The position numbers and the translations under genes are program-made. The notes under the pieces were generated by a model that was given only the letters and a program-made list of their open reading frames with translations, ran no database searches and was not told the DNA's origin. Positions 37,301 to 52,300 of a DNA stretch of 64,000 nucleotides are shown here, in pieces (the first letter of the stretch is position 1; the number at the start of each line of letters is the position of its first letter). Source of the DNA: Omphiscola glabra (taxonomy: Eukaryota; Mollusca; Gastropoda; Lymnaeidae). The stretch spans positions 14,206,941-14,270,940 of the forward strand of contig OZ024807.1 of NCBI GenBank assembly GCA_964017045.1, in the 5' to 3' direction.

Positions 37301-40300
37301 GTGGCTGCATCTTTCTGAGCTCGCCTAGGTGCAGGGAGAGGAGGTGGAGGCTGTTTCTTGGCATACTTGGCCTGCTTCTCTCTCTTCGAATGGAAAAACG
37401 GAACGTACGGCTCAGATGGGGTTGATGTGGTGGATTGTGTTGACTGTTTGGACTGGTAATCTTCCATCTGTGGATACCGAGTAAACATACATATTTATAT
37501 GTATAAACTGATGAGAGAGTTTACACAATAGGGATATGCTAGAGCAAATAATTATGTTAACTGTCAGCTAAAGTTTATTTTTACTGGCATCCGTCCGTCA
37601 CAATGTGTGAAGTTAAAGTTTAAAGGCACACACATGTAGCCAAGCGTTCTACATGGGAAACTGACCTCTCGCCTGGCAGCTGCCTTCTGCATGGCTATGT
37701 CATCCTCCTCAGATGATGATTTGGGCACAGCGGCTCCCTTCAGGGCAATGGTGGTTCTGATCTCAGGGTTCAGGGATTGTTTGATTTCATTGTACGTGGC
37801 GTATGGGTTGATGTTTCCTTCATCTTCTGAAACATATTCAATTTACCTATTAGCACACCATTAGAGTATGTAGGAATAACAATGTGTTCAATTTACAGAT
37901 TAGCATCAATTGGGAACAACAATTCAATTTATAGATTAACACCTATTAGCAAATAGCGGCAAATTTAGTTTAAAAGATTAGCCATCAATTAAGAAATGTA
38001 GGAATAGCAAGATTCAAACATTAGAACCAAGAATGAATGCTTGACAATAATTACTTAACCCTTCTGGTACCGACCTACTTTTTGCTCTCCTACCCTCTCA
38101 GTACCGGGTATTATTTTGAAATAATCCATTATTTGATAATTTACAGATCAGCACAAAAAATTCAGTAATTGTTCAATTTTCATAATTTAAAAAGCCAAAT
38201 AAAATTCAACTATTCCCCTGCAATCATTCTGCCCGACACAAAGGTGAAAGGTTATATCCTTGTTTTTGTGTTTATATTACTATTAGTAGCTACCCATTTT
38301 TGTGGCAAATAGACGCGCCTGGGCGCTACGGAACCAACAAAATTCAGATCCCCACAAAAAATTCAGTAATTGGTTGATTTTCATACTTTAAAAAGCCAAA
38401 TAAAATTCGACTATTCCCCTAACGAATAAACATTCTGCCCGAGACTATGGTGAAAGGTTATATCCTCGTTTTGGTATTTATATTGATACCCCTCTACATC
38501 TTTTATTCCGCTAGGTGGCGCCACAGAAACAACAAATTCAGATTAGCAAAAAAAATTCAGTAATTGGTTGATTTTCATTATTTAAAAAGCCAAATAAAAT
38601 TCGACTATTCCCCTAACGAATAAACATTCTGCCCGAGACTAAGGTGAAAGGTTATAACCTCGTTTTTGTGTTTATATTAGATACCCCTCTATGTGGCAAA
38701 TAGACGCGCTTGGGCCGGGGGGAAAACCGGAAGTCGCTGCAAAAAGACGCGCTGGGTACTGGAAGGGTTAAAATATTACAGGTGGCAGCAGAAGCCTCTG
38801 GCTTATATCAGTTTTAAAAATAAACAACAAGTGTGGTAGCCCACCAGAACGTCCAAAGCTCCCGTTGTCGCTGGTCGTCTTGTTGCTGCCATCAATGAGC
38901 CAGGCGCTGCTGTTGCCAGGTAGGTTATCATCACTCTGCAGGGAGATCAGCAGGTTGGCATTACGCTGCTTGCTGATGTGCTCGGGCAGCGTGCTGCTAC
39001 TGCTGCTGTCCAGCTCGGTGTTCAGCCTTTTGTCGAGGTCATTCATGAGGGAGGTCTCTGCTGTGATATCTCTGCGCAAGTTGGCAGCATGTTCTAAAAA
39101 AGGACATTTTTTGAACGGGTAAACATTTGGCAAAAAAGCAACTGCATAGGCCAGGAATGGAACAGGTCACTAAAATAAGTTCATATAGTTGGATCAAATC
39201 ATCATTATACGTTACTGCTAAATTGTTTAGTCCCCACTGAAATTTTTATTTTCAAACTATTCAATGAAGTTTGTCATTGTTTAACCTGAGCACAAGATAG
39301 ATCACCTTTATATCTGAGCCTGTCCTTTCGACGACGGCAGAACAAAAACATGGCCACCGCAACAGAGAAGAGAAACACAACTGCCGCACATATCGGAACC
39401 ATCAGGTAGACCTTTTCGTAGAACTCCACTTCCTGTTTGTGAAGGACTTTAAGTGGCTTGATTGTACCTAGTATTAAAAATGACAAATGAGACCAATTTA
39501 TACATATAAATTTGAATTTCATCAGCTAATGCTTATTTTAAATTATTATTCAAGACTTCAATTCGAATAATGCTTTCATATATTTTAAGTAGTCATGCAA
39601 AATGATAATTTAACTTTTGCAGTGGAAAAAGATATTAAAATTAATATAGTCTCAATAAGACAAAAAATATTTCTTTCAAAACTCACTCCCAGCAAATGTC
39701 AGTGTGGCAAACTTGAGCTGACTAGTTGTGGACCCCGCATCGCTGTGAGCCACAACATCCATGATGTACCATGTGGCAGGAAACAGGTCTTGGACCACAA
39801 ACAAGGTCTGGGTGGGTCACATGAATGAGATTATTAAATCATTGGACTTTGGCAGTTTTAAACTGAACATAAATTAACATTATTATGAAGCTGAGACTTG
39901 AGTGACAGGGTTGATAATGAAACATGAATAATTTTAGGAAATTTCTTAAAAATATTGGACCTTGAAATTGGTCTGTTGTCATGAAATTCCCCAACACTAA
40001 ACATGGGAGATGTCCATCAGAAATTCACTAAAGCTATCTCTTCTTTTGTACCAACAGATGTATTTTGTAATTTTTTATGGTGTCAGAGGGCTTGACAATG
40101 CAGTTTAAGCCAAACAAGTTGAAAAAATATGCGCACCGTGTTTGGCGCGATGTTGTTGTTCACTAAATGCCACGTCTCGTCACCCCACACATGGTACTTG
40201 ACTGAGAAGAATCTGATCGGGCAGCCGGACGTTTGCCAGGAATTCAGGTCAAGGGTCACAGAGGTCGCATTCACAGCAGCCAACAACATGCTTTGCGGTG

Positions 40301-43300
40301 AAATGATTGGAGCTGAAAGAAATACACAATTCAAGTTCAGACACAGCACAGACAGATGATGTGTAGACTTTCTAACAAATGTTTAAGTAGCAACCCCCAC
40401 ACCCAGATCTGCTTTGAGACAGATCCAGACCCCCAACCTACCTGAACCATTGGTCCTTGCTGTCACTGTCTCAGAATCGAGACTGTCTCCAAGTTTGTTG
40501 AATGCTCGTATTGTGAACTTGTACTGGGTCCCACACATCAGATTGTTGGCAATGAAAGTCCTGTTCTGTGGCCCTAAGGACAGCGGCTTCCAACCGTTGT
40601 GCTCCTTCTTGTAGTTCAGTACAAATCCTGAATGTGATATATATATATATACATGAGATTATTTAAACACGCCGTCATTACTTGAAACTCCATCCCAATC
40701 TATGCCAAAACACATGAGATTATTTAAACACACCGTCATTACTTGAAACTCCATCCCAATCTATGCCAAAACCCATAGCATAGCAATATTGTAGGTAATT
40801 GATAGCAGGTTCTTTCCACTAAAAGGAATATCCAAAAAAAATTTACTTTTCTTAAATTAAATGGAATTTAAAATTAACTCAGTTTTTAGTTAAATGATAA
40901 AAACATATCAGCTTCCCCAGGGAGAAGGCCAGAATTTGACAAGTGATCGAGCAGCTATAAGCCAATGGATAGAGTAAGCCAATGGATGGAGTAAGCCAAT
41001 GGATGGAGTAAGCCAATGGATGGAGTAAGAAACAACAACTCCCCTTTGGCTGATTAGCATTCAGGTTGGTCTACAGATAAAATGAACTGATGTTGCAGTG
41101 CATGCTCTCAGCATACTAAGCAGTATGTGAAAACATCAGACTTTTATAAGCCATTGTAATGAGCATGTAGGGCTTATGTGAAAACATCAGACTTTTATAA
41201 GCCATTGTAATGAGCATGTAAGGCTTATGTGAAAACATCAGACTTTTATAAGCCATTGTAATGGGCATGTAGGGCTTATGTGAAAACATCAGACTTTTAT
41301 AAGCCATTGTAATATGTAGGGCTTATGTCAAAATGTCAGACTTTTATAAGCCATTGTAATGAGCATGTAGGGCTTATGTGAAAACATCAGACTTTTATAA
41401 GCCATTGTAATATGTAGGGCTTATGTCAAAATGTCAGACTTTTATAAGCCATTGTAATGAGCATGTAGGGCTTATGTGAAAACATCAGACTTTTATAAGC
41501 CATTGTAATGAGCATGTAGGGCTTATGTGAAAACATCAGAATTTTATGAGCCATGAGTATGAGCGATGAAACAAACATTAAATTAAAAAAAAAAATCTAA
41601 TTATCATCTCACCTTGGATTGGGCTGCCCCCGTTGCTTCCTGACAACCAGTTGACTTGTATAGTGGTTGTTGTGGTGAGCACCAGGTAGAGGTGAGGGGG
41701 GTGCGGAGGGGCTGGGGATAACAAGTGAAATATTGATGAAGACCCTTGCCATCACAGACTTAGTGATAGAGTAAAACTCTGCCTACATGGGTAAAAGGTC
41801 ACAGGTTAGAGGGCACACAGATCCTGTCTTACCACACATCTTTATTGTAAAACTGTATATCAGTAAAATTTTACAAATGGAAAGTTGAAGGGTTGAGGTT
41901 TAGCGACAGGAAATAAGGGCCTGTGTTAAAGTTCACACTTTAGAGGGCAGGTGGTAAAGGGCACATGGATCACAAATGACTTTACAACACATTTAACCAC
42001 ACATGGGACCTAGATGTCCTTTACCTATTCTACTAAAAATAAATGTCCCGTTAGCATCTCCATTTAAAATACCACATGTAATAGTTGATTTAAATTAATT
42101 TTTGCCAAATGTAGGTAGGTGAAAAAAATATTTTACTTACTTCCCTTATGATCACCAACTGCAAGAGAAGAAAAGAAATCAATTATCAAAACTATTCTGA
42201 AGACATGAACCAGTTTAAATGTAGGAGATATAGAGTGTTATACACCTAATCAACCACTTTAAATGTAGAAGATATAGAGTGATATAAACCACATGAACCA
42301 GTTTAAATGTAGGAGATATAGAGTGATATAAACCACATGAACCACTTTAAATGTAGGAGATATAGAGTGATATAAACCACATGAACCAGTTTAAATGTAG
42401 GAGATATAGAGTGTTATACACCTAATCAACCAGTTTAAATGTAGGAGATATAGAGTGATATAAACCACATGAACCAGTTTAAATGTAGGAGATATAGAGT
42501 GTTATACACCTAATCAACCAGTTTAAATGTAGGAGATATAGAGTGATATAAACCACATGAACCAGTTTAAATGTAGGAGATATAGAGTGTTATACACCTA
42601 ATCAACCACTTTAAATGTAGGAGATATAGAGTGATATAAACCACATGAACCAGTTTAAATGTAGGAGATATAGAGTGTTATACACCTAATCAACCAGTTT
42701 AAATGTAGGAGATATAGAGTGATATAAACCACATGAACCAGTTTAAATGTAGGAGATATAGAGTGATATAAACCACATGAACCACTTTAAATGTAGGAGA
42801 TATAGAGTGATATAAACCACATGAACCAGTTTAAATGTAGGAGATATAGAGTGACATACACCTAATCAACCACTTTAAATGTAGAAGATATAGAGTGATA
42901 TAAACCACATAAACCAGTTTAAATGTAGGAGATATAGAGTGACATACACCTAATCAACCACTTTAAATGTAGGAGATATAGAGTGATATAAACCACATGA
43001 ACCAGTTTAAATGTAGGAGATATAGAGTGACATACACAAGCAGCTTAATATCAGCACTGTTCACACAATGACCCATAAGGCACTAGGAATTTATGAGGCT
43101 TACTCTCAAGGAGCTGCACTAGAAACAACTGAGACTATACCTTACCTTGGACACGCAGAGTGTACGCTATCTGGCTACTGCCGTGGGGGTTCTCAGCATA
43201 GCACGTGTAGTTGGCTGCGTCCGTCCCTGTCACAGATGTGATGTGCAGGGACCCATCCTCTGTCACGCTGATCCTTTCAGAGTTCGTGATGGGCTGGTTC

Positions 43301-46300
43301 CTGTCACAAAATTACAGCAGTGTTAAGTTTTGAAAAACTCTCAGTTTTCAACCATTTTTGGATAAAGCCAGGGTTATTTTTTTTTTAACTTTCAATTTCT
43401 AGCACCCGTCATGGCTGAATTTTATACAAACCTTGTCCTTGAAATTTGTTTCAATTTAAAACATGCTTGCGACCAAGTTGTACGGGGCCTCTAGGCTAAA
43501 GAACACCTCGGCTAAATATTGTTATTTTATAGTTATTGTTATGGATATAAACAGAGATGGGACTTTCGAGATGAGACATTTGGATACAGATTAGACATTG
43601 GATACAGATTGGACATTGGATACAGATAGGACATCAGAGCGATGCAACATCTTGCTCATTACCAATTTTTAAAAATATTGTTAAAAATTAAACCAGGGTA
43701 AATTTCAAGCTGTATGACATGACCTCCTTACCTTAGCCTCCACTGTATGCTTGGCCGAGGCTTGCCAACCGTGAGACATGGCAGAATAACATCCTCATGC
43801 CAGGAAACTGTCAGAATGTCAGAAAAGCTGGCAATTCTAGCGGGAGCTGAGAGTAATATGAAAAACAGATGAGTTTATTCAAGAAGAATGATATCAGTGC
43901 AATGCTCCATCTAATAAAATAGTGAAATAAAAATCATTAATGAAAATAATGTATACTCCTAATACTAATATAATAGTGAAATAAATATTTATGAAAATAA
44001 TGTATACTCATACATTTGCAACCATCTCTTACTAAATAAATATCAGATAAGTTAGTGTTTTCCAAACAGATAACATCTAAGGCCCTTTGGCCACAGCAAA
44101 CTATGCTACGTGTTCTACACAATTTTAAGTCAAAACTTACCAAATCTCTTTCAAGTCCCAGAGAATTACCAACAACCAAAGTACAAGTCCCAGATACTCA
44201 CCCACAACCAAAGTACTGGCACCGATGTACTTGGTACTCTTTCCCTCCCCCATGACGGTGGAAGCCGATGCCCTGAAGGCGTAATCCACCCCACGCAGGA
44301 GACCTCCCATCATGTAGTAGGTGACATTAGGTGGCAGCTCAATGATGACATCTTCTACCTGAAATGCCATAAAAAACTGAGAACTTGATTTAAAACAACT
44401 CATGCAATCAACATACTTATGTTTCGCCTACATTCAATTCCAATACTTTGGCTAAACAAGTGCTCTTCTAGACTTCTGAATGACTTTCTTGGTGTGAGGC
44501 ACTTTGAGAAATTTGTAGTTATTTTCTACTTTTTAGTGCAGTTTCAACTTATCTTTAATAGACAGTATTTATTTAAAAGTTGTTTTAATATTTTTTATCC
44601 ACTAACACAGCACCTTCCTAAATACACAGTACAATGTGGCCATCTTATCCTAAAGAATCCAGTCTATCCTACAGAATCCTAACAGACTATCCTTAAGAAT
44701 CCAAACAGTCTATCTTAAAGAATCCTGTCTATCCTAAAGAATCTAACAGTCTATAATAAAGAATCTAAAGTATCCTAACAGTCTATCCTCAAGAATCCTA
44801 ACAGTCTAACCTACAGAATCCTAACAGTCTATCCTACAGAATCCTAACAGTCTATCCTAAAGAGGGGCAAGCTTTATTAAATAATATCTGATATTTTGTT
44901 TCATCTATTTTAAGTAAGCAATTTTAATAGGCCAAGAGCCAATCCTCTACCTCAGGAGAGCTCTGGTTATTGAAGTACAGAGTGTATTTGGTGATGATGC
45001 CGTTGGGGCTCGCAGGCTGTGTCCAGGAAACCATGATGGCGCTGTCGTTTGTAGCTAGGGCTTTTATGCTGGCAGGAGAATCGGGTACTGGAGGAGAGCA
45101 GAGGATGAAACTATGTCAAGCTGATTTGGTGAGTTTACTTCAGAATAGCAAAGACAAGTGTAATGATGTGTCTACTTTAAGGTAACATAGGCAAGTGCTA
45201 TGGTTGGTTAACATCACGATGGTGTCTACATGAGAATAACAATACACAGACAAATTATGTAATGAGTCTACTTCAAGATAACCTTAAAAAGTGCTTCTAA
45301 TGCGTATTGTTTTAGACTGCCAGAACTGTATTAGGCTTGCTCAAAGAAATGAACCCTACCATCTTCTCGTGTCCTGACATAGACAGGGGTGCTGCGGACT
45401 CCCTCTCCTTTCCTTGTGTAGGCCAGCACCTGGATGCTGTAGTTGGTGAACTTCTCCAGGGAGAACAACACGATCTCCAGCTGGCTGGACGTCTGGAAGT
45501 TGGCATCACTTTCATCTGAGGACCAGAACATGTTTGAACATGATTTATACCAATGACGATGAATTAATTTGTTTTAATTTAAAGCTCCATATATGACACC
45601 CAACTAAATTTATTCTGTGCAAGCCTTGGGGCAGATTGATGACATTATCCTTATCGCCATAGGATAAGGCCACGTGACCGTTGGCTACTGGATCTGGATG
45701 GAGATCACCAGCGGACGAAAAAAATTGTTTCATCATCCTTATAGTTAATTATTCAAACAAATAAGACAGTTAAAAGTTGTTTCCTTTTTAAAAGGAAGAA
45801 AAATTATAAAAATTATCTCAGAGAAACACTCATCATTGCTTAGAAACATTCTTGCCTCTGAACATTTAAAAAAAAATCTGGCAATGTTTTACAATAATGA
45901 AAGGGATCTTTAAAAAATTAGTTTAATACTACAAGTGTGGACCTAACAATACCTCCACAAGTTGAAGTTATTTTGCTACAGCATATATTCAAATTGGTGA
46001 TTTGATAAATGAACTAACTGCACTTGCCTAGTCTTTGAGGGAAAAAACAAACAAGCTGAGGCACCTACCCTCGTCAAGTCTCACGGGCTTGTACAGTATC
46101 TTGTAGCCCTGCAGAATTCCGTGAAGGGTGAACAGAGGTGGCGGGGACCAGGCCACTTTGATGCTCTCTGAGCTCAGTGGCGTTGCCTGAACTCCCTCCG
46201 GGGGCTGGCTGGGGACTGAAGTAACACAATATAGGTAACACAGATATTTGGGATAAACAACAGCCCAATCATACATGGGGAGCAACCCCTACCTAGTTTC

Positions 46301-49300
46301 ATTCAAACAGATTGAGTCTCAACATTTCATATGGTTGTTTTAAGGGTTGTACTCTAGGGTCTAAGGTGAGCATCTTGTTTCACATCATGCAGGAGATACT
46401 GTTCTCCAGTGTAATACAACGCATCGCACAAGCCACCAACACATGACACATGCCACCACCTACCATCCTCCAGTGTGAAGACATTGAGATTTACAGAGGC
46501 TGGGCTGATCCCCTTGATGTTGTAGGCCTTGACGTGCACAGTGTACTGCGTGAACTTCTTGAGCTTGCCGATGGTGTGCTCAGTCAGCACCTTGGTGGGG
46601 TCAGCACTGTCCTGCACCTCGTGGGTCTGGTAGATGAACTGTGCTGGGCTCTGGGTCTCCTTGTACCCGATGTAGTAGCCCAGGATCTTGCCATTTTGGA
46701 AACCAATGACTGGAGGCTGGAGAGAGTCAGTTTTAAAAAAAATTTTTTTACAGTTTACAAGGAGTTGAATAACTTATTAATTGAAATTATAAACATGTTC
46801 CATGAGACTTTTAATCAAAGGATTTTGTAATTTATAAAGACATGTTAATCTAAAACAGTGGTTCTCAACCTTTCTAATGCAGTGTCCCTTTAATACAGTT
46901 CCTTATGTTGTGGCGACCCCCCCAACCACAAAATTATTTTTGTTGTTACTTCATAACTGTAGAGTATATGTGTTTTCCGATGGTTTCCAAAGGGGTCGCC
47001 ACCCACAGGTTGAGAACCGCTGATCTAAAACTATACGTTTCAATCACAACTTTATCATAAACTGAAACATAAATGTGTAAAACAGACAGGGTTTAAATAT
47101 AAAAAAATAGAACTTATTATTGCCCGAGCCCCAACTGCATAAACAAGATTTGAAATTAAAAAATACATTGACATTGGTTTCTGGTAGTTAAGTCATCATA
47201 AAATGGCTTACCTAACACTGACCTCCATCCACCTATGACCCCCATTTTACACCCCACAGTTCCTTACCTCCCACATGACTTTCAAAGCCTGAGAGCCAAC
47301 AGCTTGAACTGTCACTCTGTCTGGAGGTCCGGTTGGAGCTGAAGTGATAAACATTAAAAAAAATTATGAAACGCTACTATAGTTGGAGCTAATATTTGAC
47401 TGTTCTTAGGCACTGAGCTGACACACCAGCACTGAGCTGACATGTAAGCACTAAGACACATTAGCGCACTGAGCTGACATACCAGGACTGAGCTGACATA
47501 CCAGCACTGAGCTGACACATCAGCACTGAGCTGACACATCAGCACTGAGCTGACACACCAGCACTGAGCTGACACATCAGCACTGAGCTGAGACAATCCA
47601 GTGGACACTCAGCTTAAAAAAACATGCACACACACACACATCCCTGGCCACATTAATAGTAAAAAAAGTTCTTGAAAACATTCTGTTCTAAGCCTGCAGA
47701 GTGTGGTTCTCATGTTACCTTCCTCCTCCAATGTGGCCTCCACAATCTCACTGGGCTCACTGTAACCTACAGAGTTGTTGGCCAGGACTCGGATGTGGTA
47801 CGTGAAGGACGGCAGCAGGTTGTCCAGGATGGCCTGCTGCCTGGACTGGGTCACCGTCATGTTGGGGAGCACACCCTGCCATATGTCTGCAACAGCAACA
47901 AGACAATTTATCTTACTTATTCCCAGGGGGACCATATACAAATCTGAGCCTGGGTTTGTTTTTGTATTTAAATGAAAGGCATCTTCAGCTAAACAGGAAA
48001 TTTCATTTCACACAATCAGATTTTATGCGTTAATTTTAATTTATGTTAATTTAAACATAAATAGATCTTCCTTAACTGATATGCAGCAGGGAAGACAAGA
48101 CCTGTAGGGTGGCAAGCATGATCAAACTACTAGATCACATCTTTGAACATTCCCAGAGGGAAATTGATTATTATTATTTTTTTAATTTGATGTCATTGAA
48201 ATGATAAAATGATTATAATCCATTATTGTTGATATCCAGTATTATGCACCTCTGTTTATGAACAACAGAAGAAATGATAATGGTGACCCAATTATGAAAC
48301 AGAACTCACTGATACCTGTATTGTTCTTGTACTGGACAGTGTAGCCAATGATTGGACTGTTTCCGTCAAATGGTGTCTCCCAGGTGACCATGACACTTCG
48401 ACTTGTGATGTTGGTGACCGTCACTTTACTCGGAGGCTCTGGGGGTTCTAGTTATGTGAGACAATAATTAGACTAGCAGGACTTAAATTTTGGAACAGGA
48501 AATAGCCAAGCTATGTATAATCCTTATAGCCTATTCAGTCAGATGTATAGAATTTTTAAATATTGCATAAGGACACAATTATACATTATGACTGCAAGTG
48601 CAGCAATATTCACATTGCATTTAAACCAAGCTTTCAGGTAAGGGTGGTACAGATAATCAAATACTTTAAAAGTCTTGTGAATTCTTTAAAAGAACAAAAC
48701 TCAAAGAGCAGACTAGGAGAAAAACATATTAGATAATGTCAAATGAACACAAATGCCTTACCATGAACAACCAGGTAGTTCACCAATACGCCATTTCCAA
48801 AGTTATTTTTGGCATTACAGGTGTAAAATCCTGAATCTTCCCTTGTCGTGGGTGACAGTATGAGCTGTGACAACTTGCCTCGGGGCGTGGACTGGGACTC
48901 TACCTTGGACCTGACGGGCAATGTAAGAAGTGTTAAGATGTGATTGACTTTTACAATAACTTTCTAAATGTATGTCAATAAATTGCAAATCTCAATACAC
49001 CAGATGAAACAACAGGTCACAGTGCATGAAATTTCATAGTTGAAGGAGAAATTATCAACCATTTGTTTCAACGTCAAAAACTGATGCCAAATGTTGGCCT
49101 TTGGTTTAAGAATGAATGGAAAAAGAAATGAAAGGAGAAATGAAGTGTCACATGTTACAAAGTTTTAGTTGATAGTCATGGGGGAAAAAAATGTCCCACT
49201 TCCTTCTAAAATACTAGTTAATATGATTTACCTTTGTTTCTACACAGAGTCGTCCCACTTCCTTCTAAAATTCTAGTAATTATGATTTTCCCTTGTTTCT

Positions 49301-52300
49301 ACACAGAGTTGTCCAACTTCCTTCTAAAATACTAGTTAATATGATTTTCCTTTGTTTCTACACAGAGTTGTCCCACTTCCTTCTAAAATACTAGTTAATA
49401 TGATTTTCCTTTGTTTCTACACAGAGTTGTCCCACTTCCTTCTAAAATACTAGTTAATATGATTTTCCTTTGTTTCTTCACAGAGTCGTCCCACTTCCTT
49501 CTAAAATACTAGTTAATATGATTTTCCTTTGTTTCTACACAGAGTCTGAGAGAGCTGCTTTGTGATATGGGGCAACACTGAAGTCTTCCAACTTCAAATA
49601 ATTTTTTTTCTCTCGTTTTGTCTTGTCTGCTGAAGAAGGAGCTTTGCGGAAACGTCCTTTTGATCTGTTTTTTTTTTTCTTCCTCAAGCCTAAACACAAC
49701 CTGTTCCACTATTTATTTAATTATAAAACAACATTGAATATCACTGACCAAATGAATATTTATCAACAAACCTGGATGAGTCTCAACTTTGTTCAAATGG
49801 AAATAGAAATGTTTGTTTTTATTTTGAAGTAAAACAATAATAAAAAATCAAATAGCCCCTGAAAACAAAGTTTTTCATAAAAAAACCTTTGCATGCATTT
49901 TTGTTTGTAGTTATGTAATTTTACATGGTTTATCCTTTATTAAGAAGGCGGTTGTGTACTTAGGTAAACTTCTGGCAAAAACACATTTCATATTTCCTTC
50001 ATTTTCCCCTTCAAAAATAATTTTATTTTTAATGCCTACCCAAATACGTCACAAACACACAGCACATAGCAACAGCTAAACAATTAATCTCTACACCAAA
50101 CACGCAATCATTGAACAAATCATATTTCATTCATCTTCCCCTTGGAAAAAAAAAAAAAGGAAAAAACTGATTTTTAGGGGGCTGTGGCTGGTGCTGAAAA
50201 TTTGAAAGAATGTGCAGACACCGGCAACGAGCCTGTGTGCCAAGTTTCAGTTCGATAGGATCGGCCGCCTGAAGATTTTTGTCTTAAACGCAAAAACAAA
50301 CAAAGAAAAGCAAAGTTAATATAAAGGATTTAATCCAGATAGATAAGAAATGAAACAAAACAAAAGTCTTATCATATCTAAGTCAGCTCATTGTCACTAG
50401 GCAATTTCCAACTGGTTTTGAAAAGCCAAATAAAAGACACATTACATCTAAGCCAGTCTGTTGCCAGTAAGGCATTACAATCTGGTTTTGAAAAGCCAAT
50501 TTAAAGACACATTACATCTAAGCCAGTTTGTTGCCAGTAAGGCATTACAATCTGGTTTTGAAAAGCCAATTTAAAGACACATTACATCTAAGCCAGTTTG
50601 TTGCCAGTAAGGCATTACAATCTGGTTTTGAAAAGCCAAATAAAAGACACATACCTCTGAGCCAGTTTGTTGCCAGTAAGGCGTTACAATCTGGTTTTGA
50701 AAAGCCAATTTATTTGCACACAACAAAAAGAGTGTACATACTCTGAAGACTTGGAAGTGTGGCAGTTGCAGGTTTCAATGTGTTTCGGTTTCAATGTGTT
50801 TAGGTTTCAATGTGTTTAGATTTCAATGTGTTTAGGTTTCAATGTGTTTAGGTTTCAATGTGTTTAGGTTTCAATGTGTTTAAGTTTCAATTTGTTACCT
50901 TTCATTGGTGGGTGATGTGCTAATGGGTGTTCCTTGAAAACTCCAGGAAATGGAGAGAGGTTTGTCTCCCACTGCCTGGCATTCCATTGTGATGCTCTGA
51001 CCTTTCATTACAGTGTAGTTGTGGCGTGGCTCATTAAAACGTGCAGGGACTGAAAGATACAAAGACTTGAAATAACTTTTTTCCCCCCATAAAGATTAAT
51101 TTTAGTTCAATTACAAAGTAACACTAAGACTTATGTATCTATTTAAAATTTCTGAAATAATTTCAAAAATAATTTTATTTCAATAATATCCTCTCTGCAC
51201 AATTACAATTTTCCCCCATATTTTGTCTTGTTAACAATCTGTTTTAAAAATAAACTTTTCCTTATTTGCAAAAAAAAATCAGAAATATGTCAAAACTCAA
51301 ATTATAAAGATTTGATTTTTAGTTATCTGTAAATGAGCAAAGAGTCTGATTCAGTATCTGTAAATGAGCAAAGAGTCTGATTCAGTATTTGTAAATGAGC
51401 AAAGAGTCTGGCTTAGATTCTGTCATGGGCCAATCACTGGCTCACTAGTTAACTTACTGTGAACATTGAGGTGAATGACTTTGCTGATGTCGAACCCGAC
51501 TCCGTTACTGGCATGACAGAGGTAGTAGCCATGGTCTTCTTCCCTGGCATTATTGATGACCAGAGTTCCATTGTGGTAAAGCACACGGTGGTCCTGGGTG
51601 GAGTCAAACATCAACCGCTGGTAGTTGCCGGGAGTCAGGCCCTCTGCTTTCTTCCACACCACCTGGGGGTCTGGCGTACCGTCTGCCTGGCAGTCCAGCT
51701 GCACAGACTCATGCAGGATGACAAAGGAATCTTCTGGCTCCATCACCCAGCGTGGAGGGACTGCACAGGGCAAAAAAAAAAAAAAAAGTTGGAAATTATA
51801 ATACATTTAATAAAAAAAGTGTGTTGTTTTCTTTTCAATCACAAACAAAAAATATGCTAAAGAATTATTTGGAAATTTTACTAAGATTATATCTAAATGG
51901 AAAACTATTAATTAAAATAAGTTATTGTTTATTTTATTTCAATTTTTCATTAACACTGTTCAGCTTAATCTACCGGTAAAGAAAAGTTCCCTCAGAAAAA
52001 AATAATAATTTGAATTCATATCATAGTTATGATAGGGTAATGTTGATTTTAAGCTTTTTCTTTATCCAAACATACCATCAATGTGTAATGAAGCTGTGTA
52101 GTTGACAGAAGCAGCTGCATTACTGACATAACATGTGTAGTTTCCATCGTGTTTGGGAGTAGCTCCATTGATTGACAAGATTGAATAATCCCCCAGTTGC
52201 TAAGGAGAAAATTGATTTTTTTTTTTTAAAGTTAAAAATAATATTTAAAAAAATTTAATTTTCAATCTGTACTTTGTGGAGCTAACGTAATTTGTTATGC

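Noticed and set aside
45545..45736. Possible extra Dscam exon (ORF with DLHPDPVANGHVALSYGDKD)
   Set aside because: The flanking exons 46069-46215 and 45360-45515 already join in phase to a complete FN3 domain, and no fitting splice pair borders this stretch.
49195..49555. Series of cryptic splice acceptors (TTTCTACACAG) in the 59-bp repeat
   Set aside because: They are on the strand opposite to Dscam transcription.
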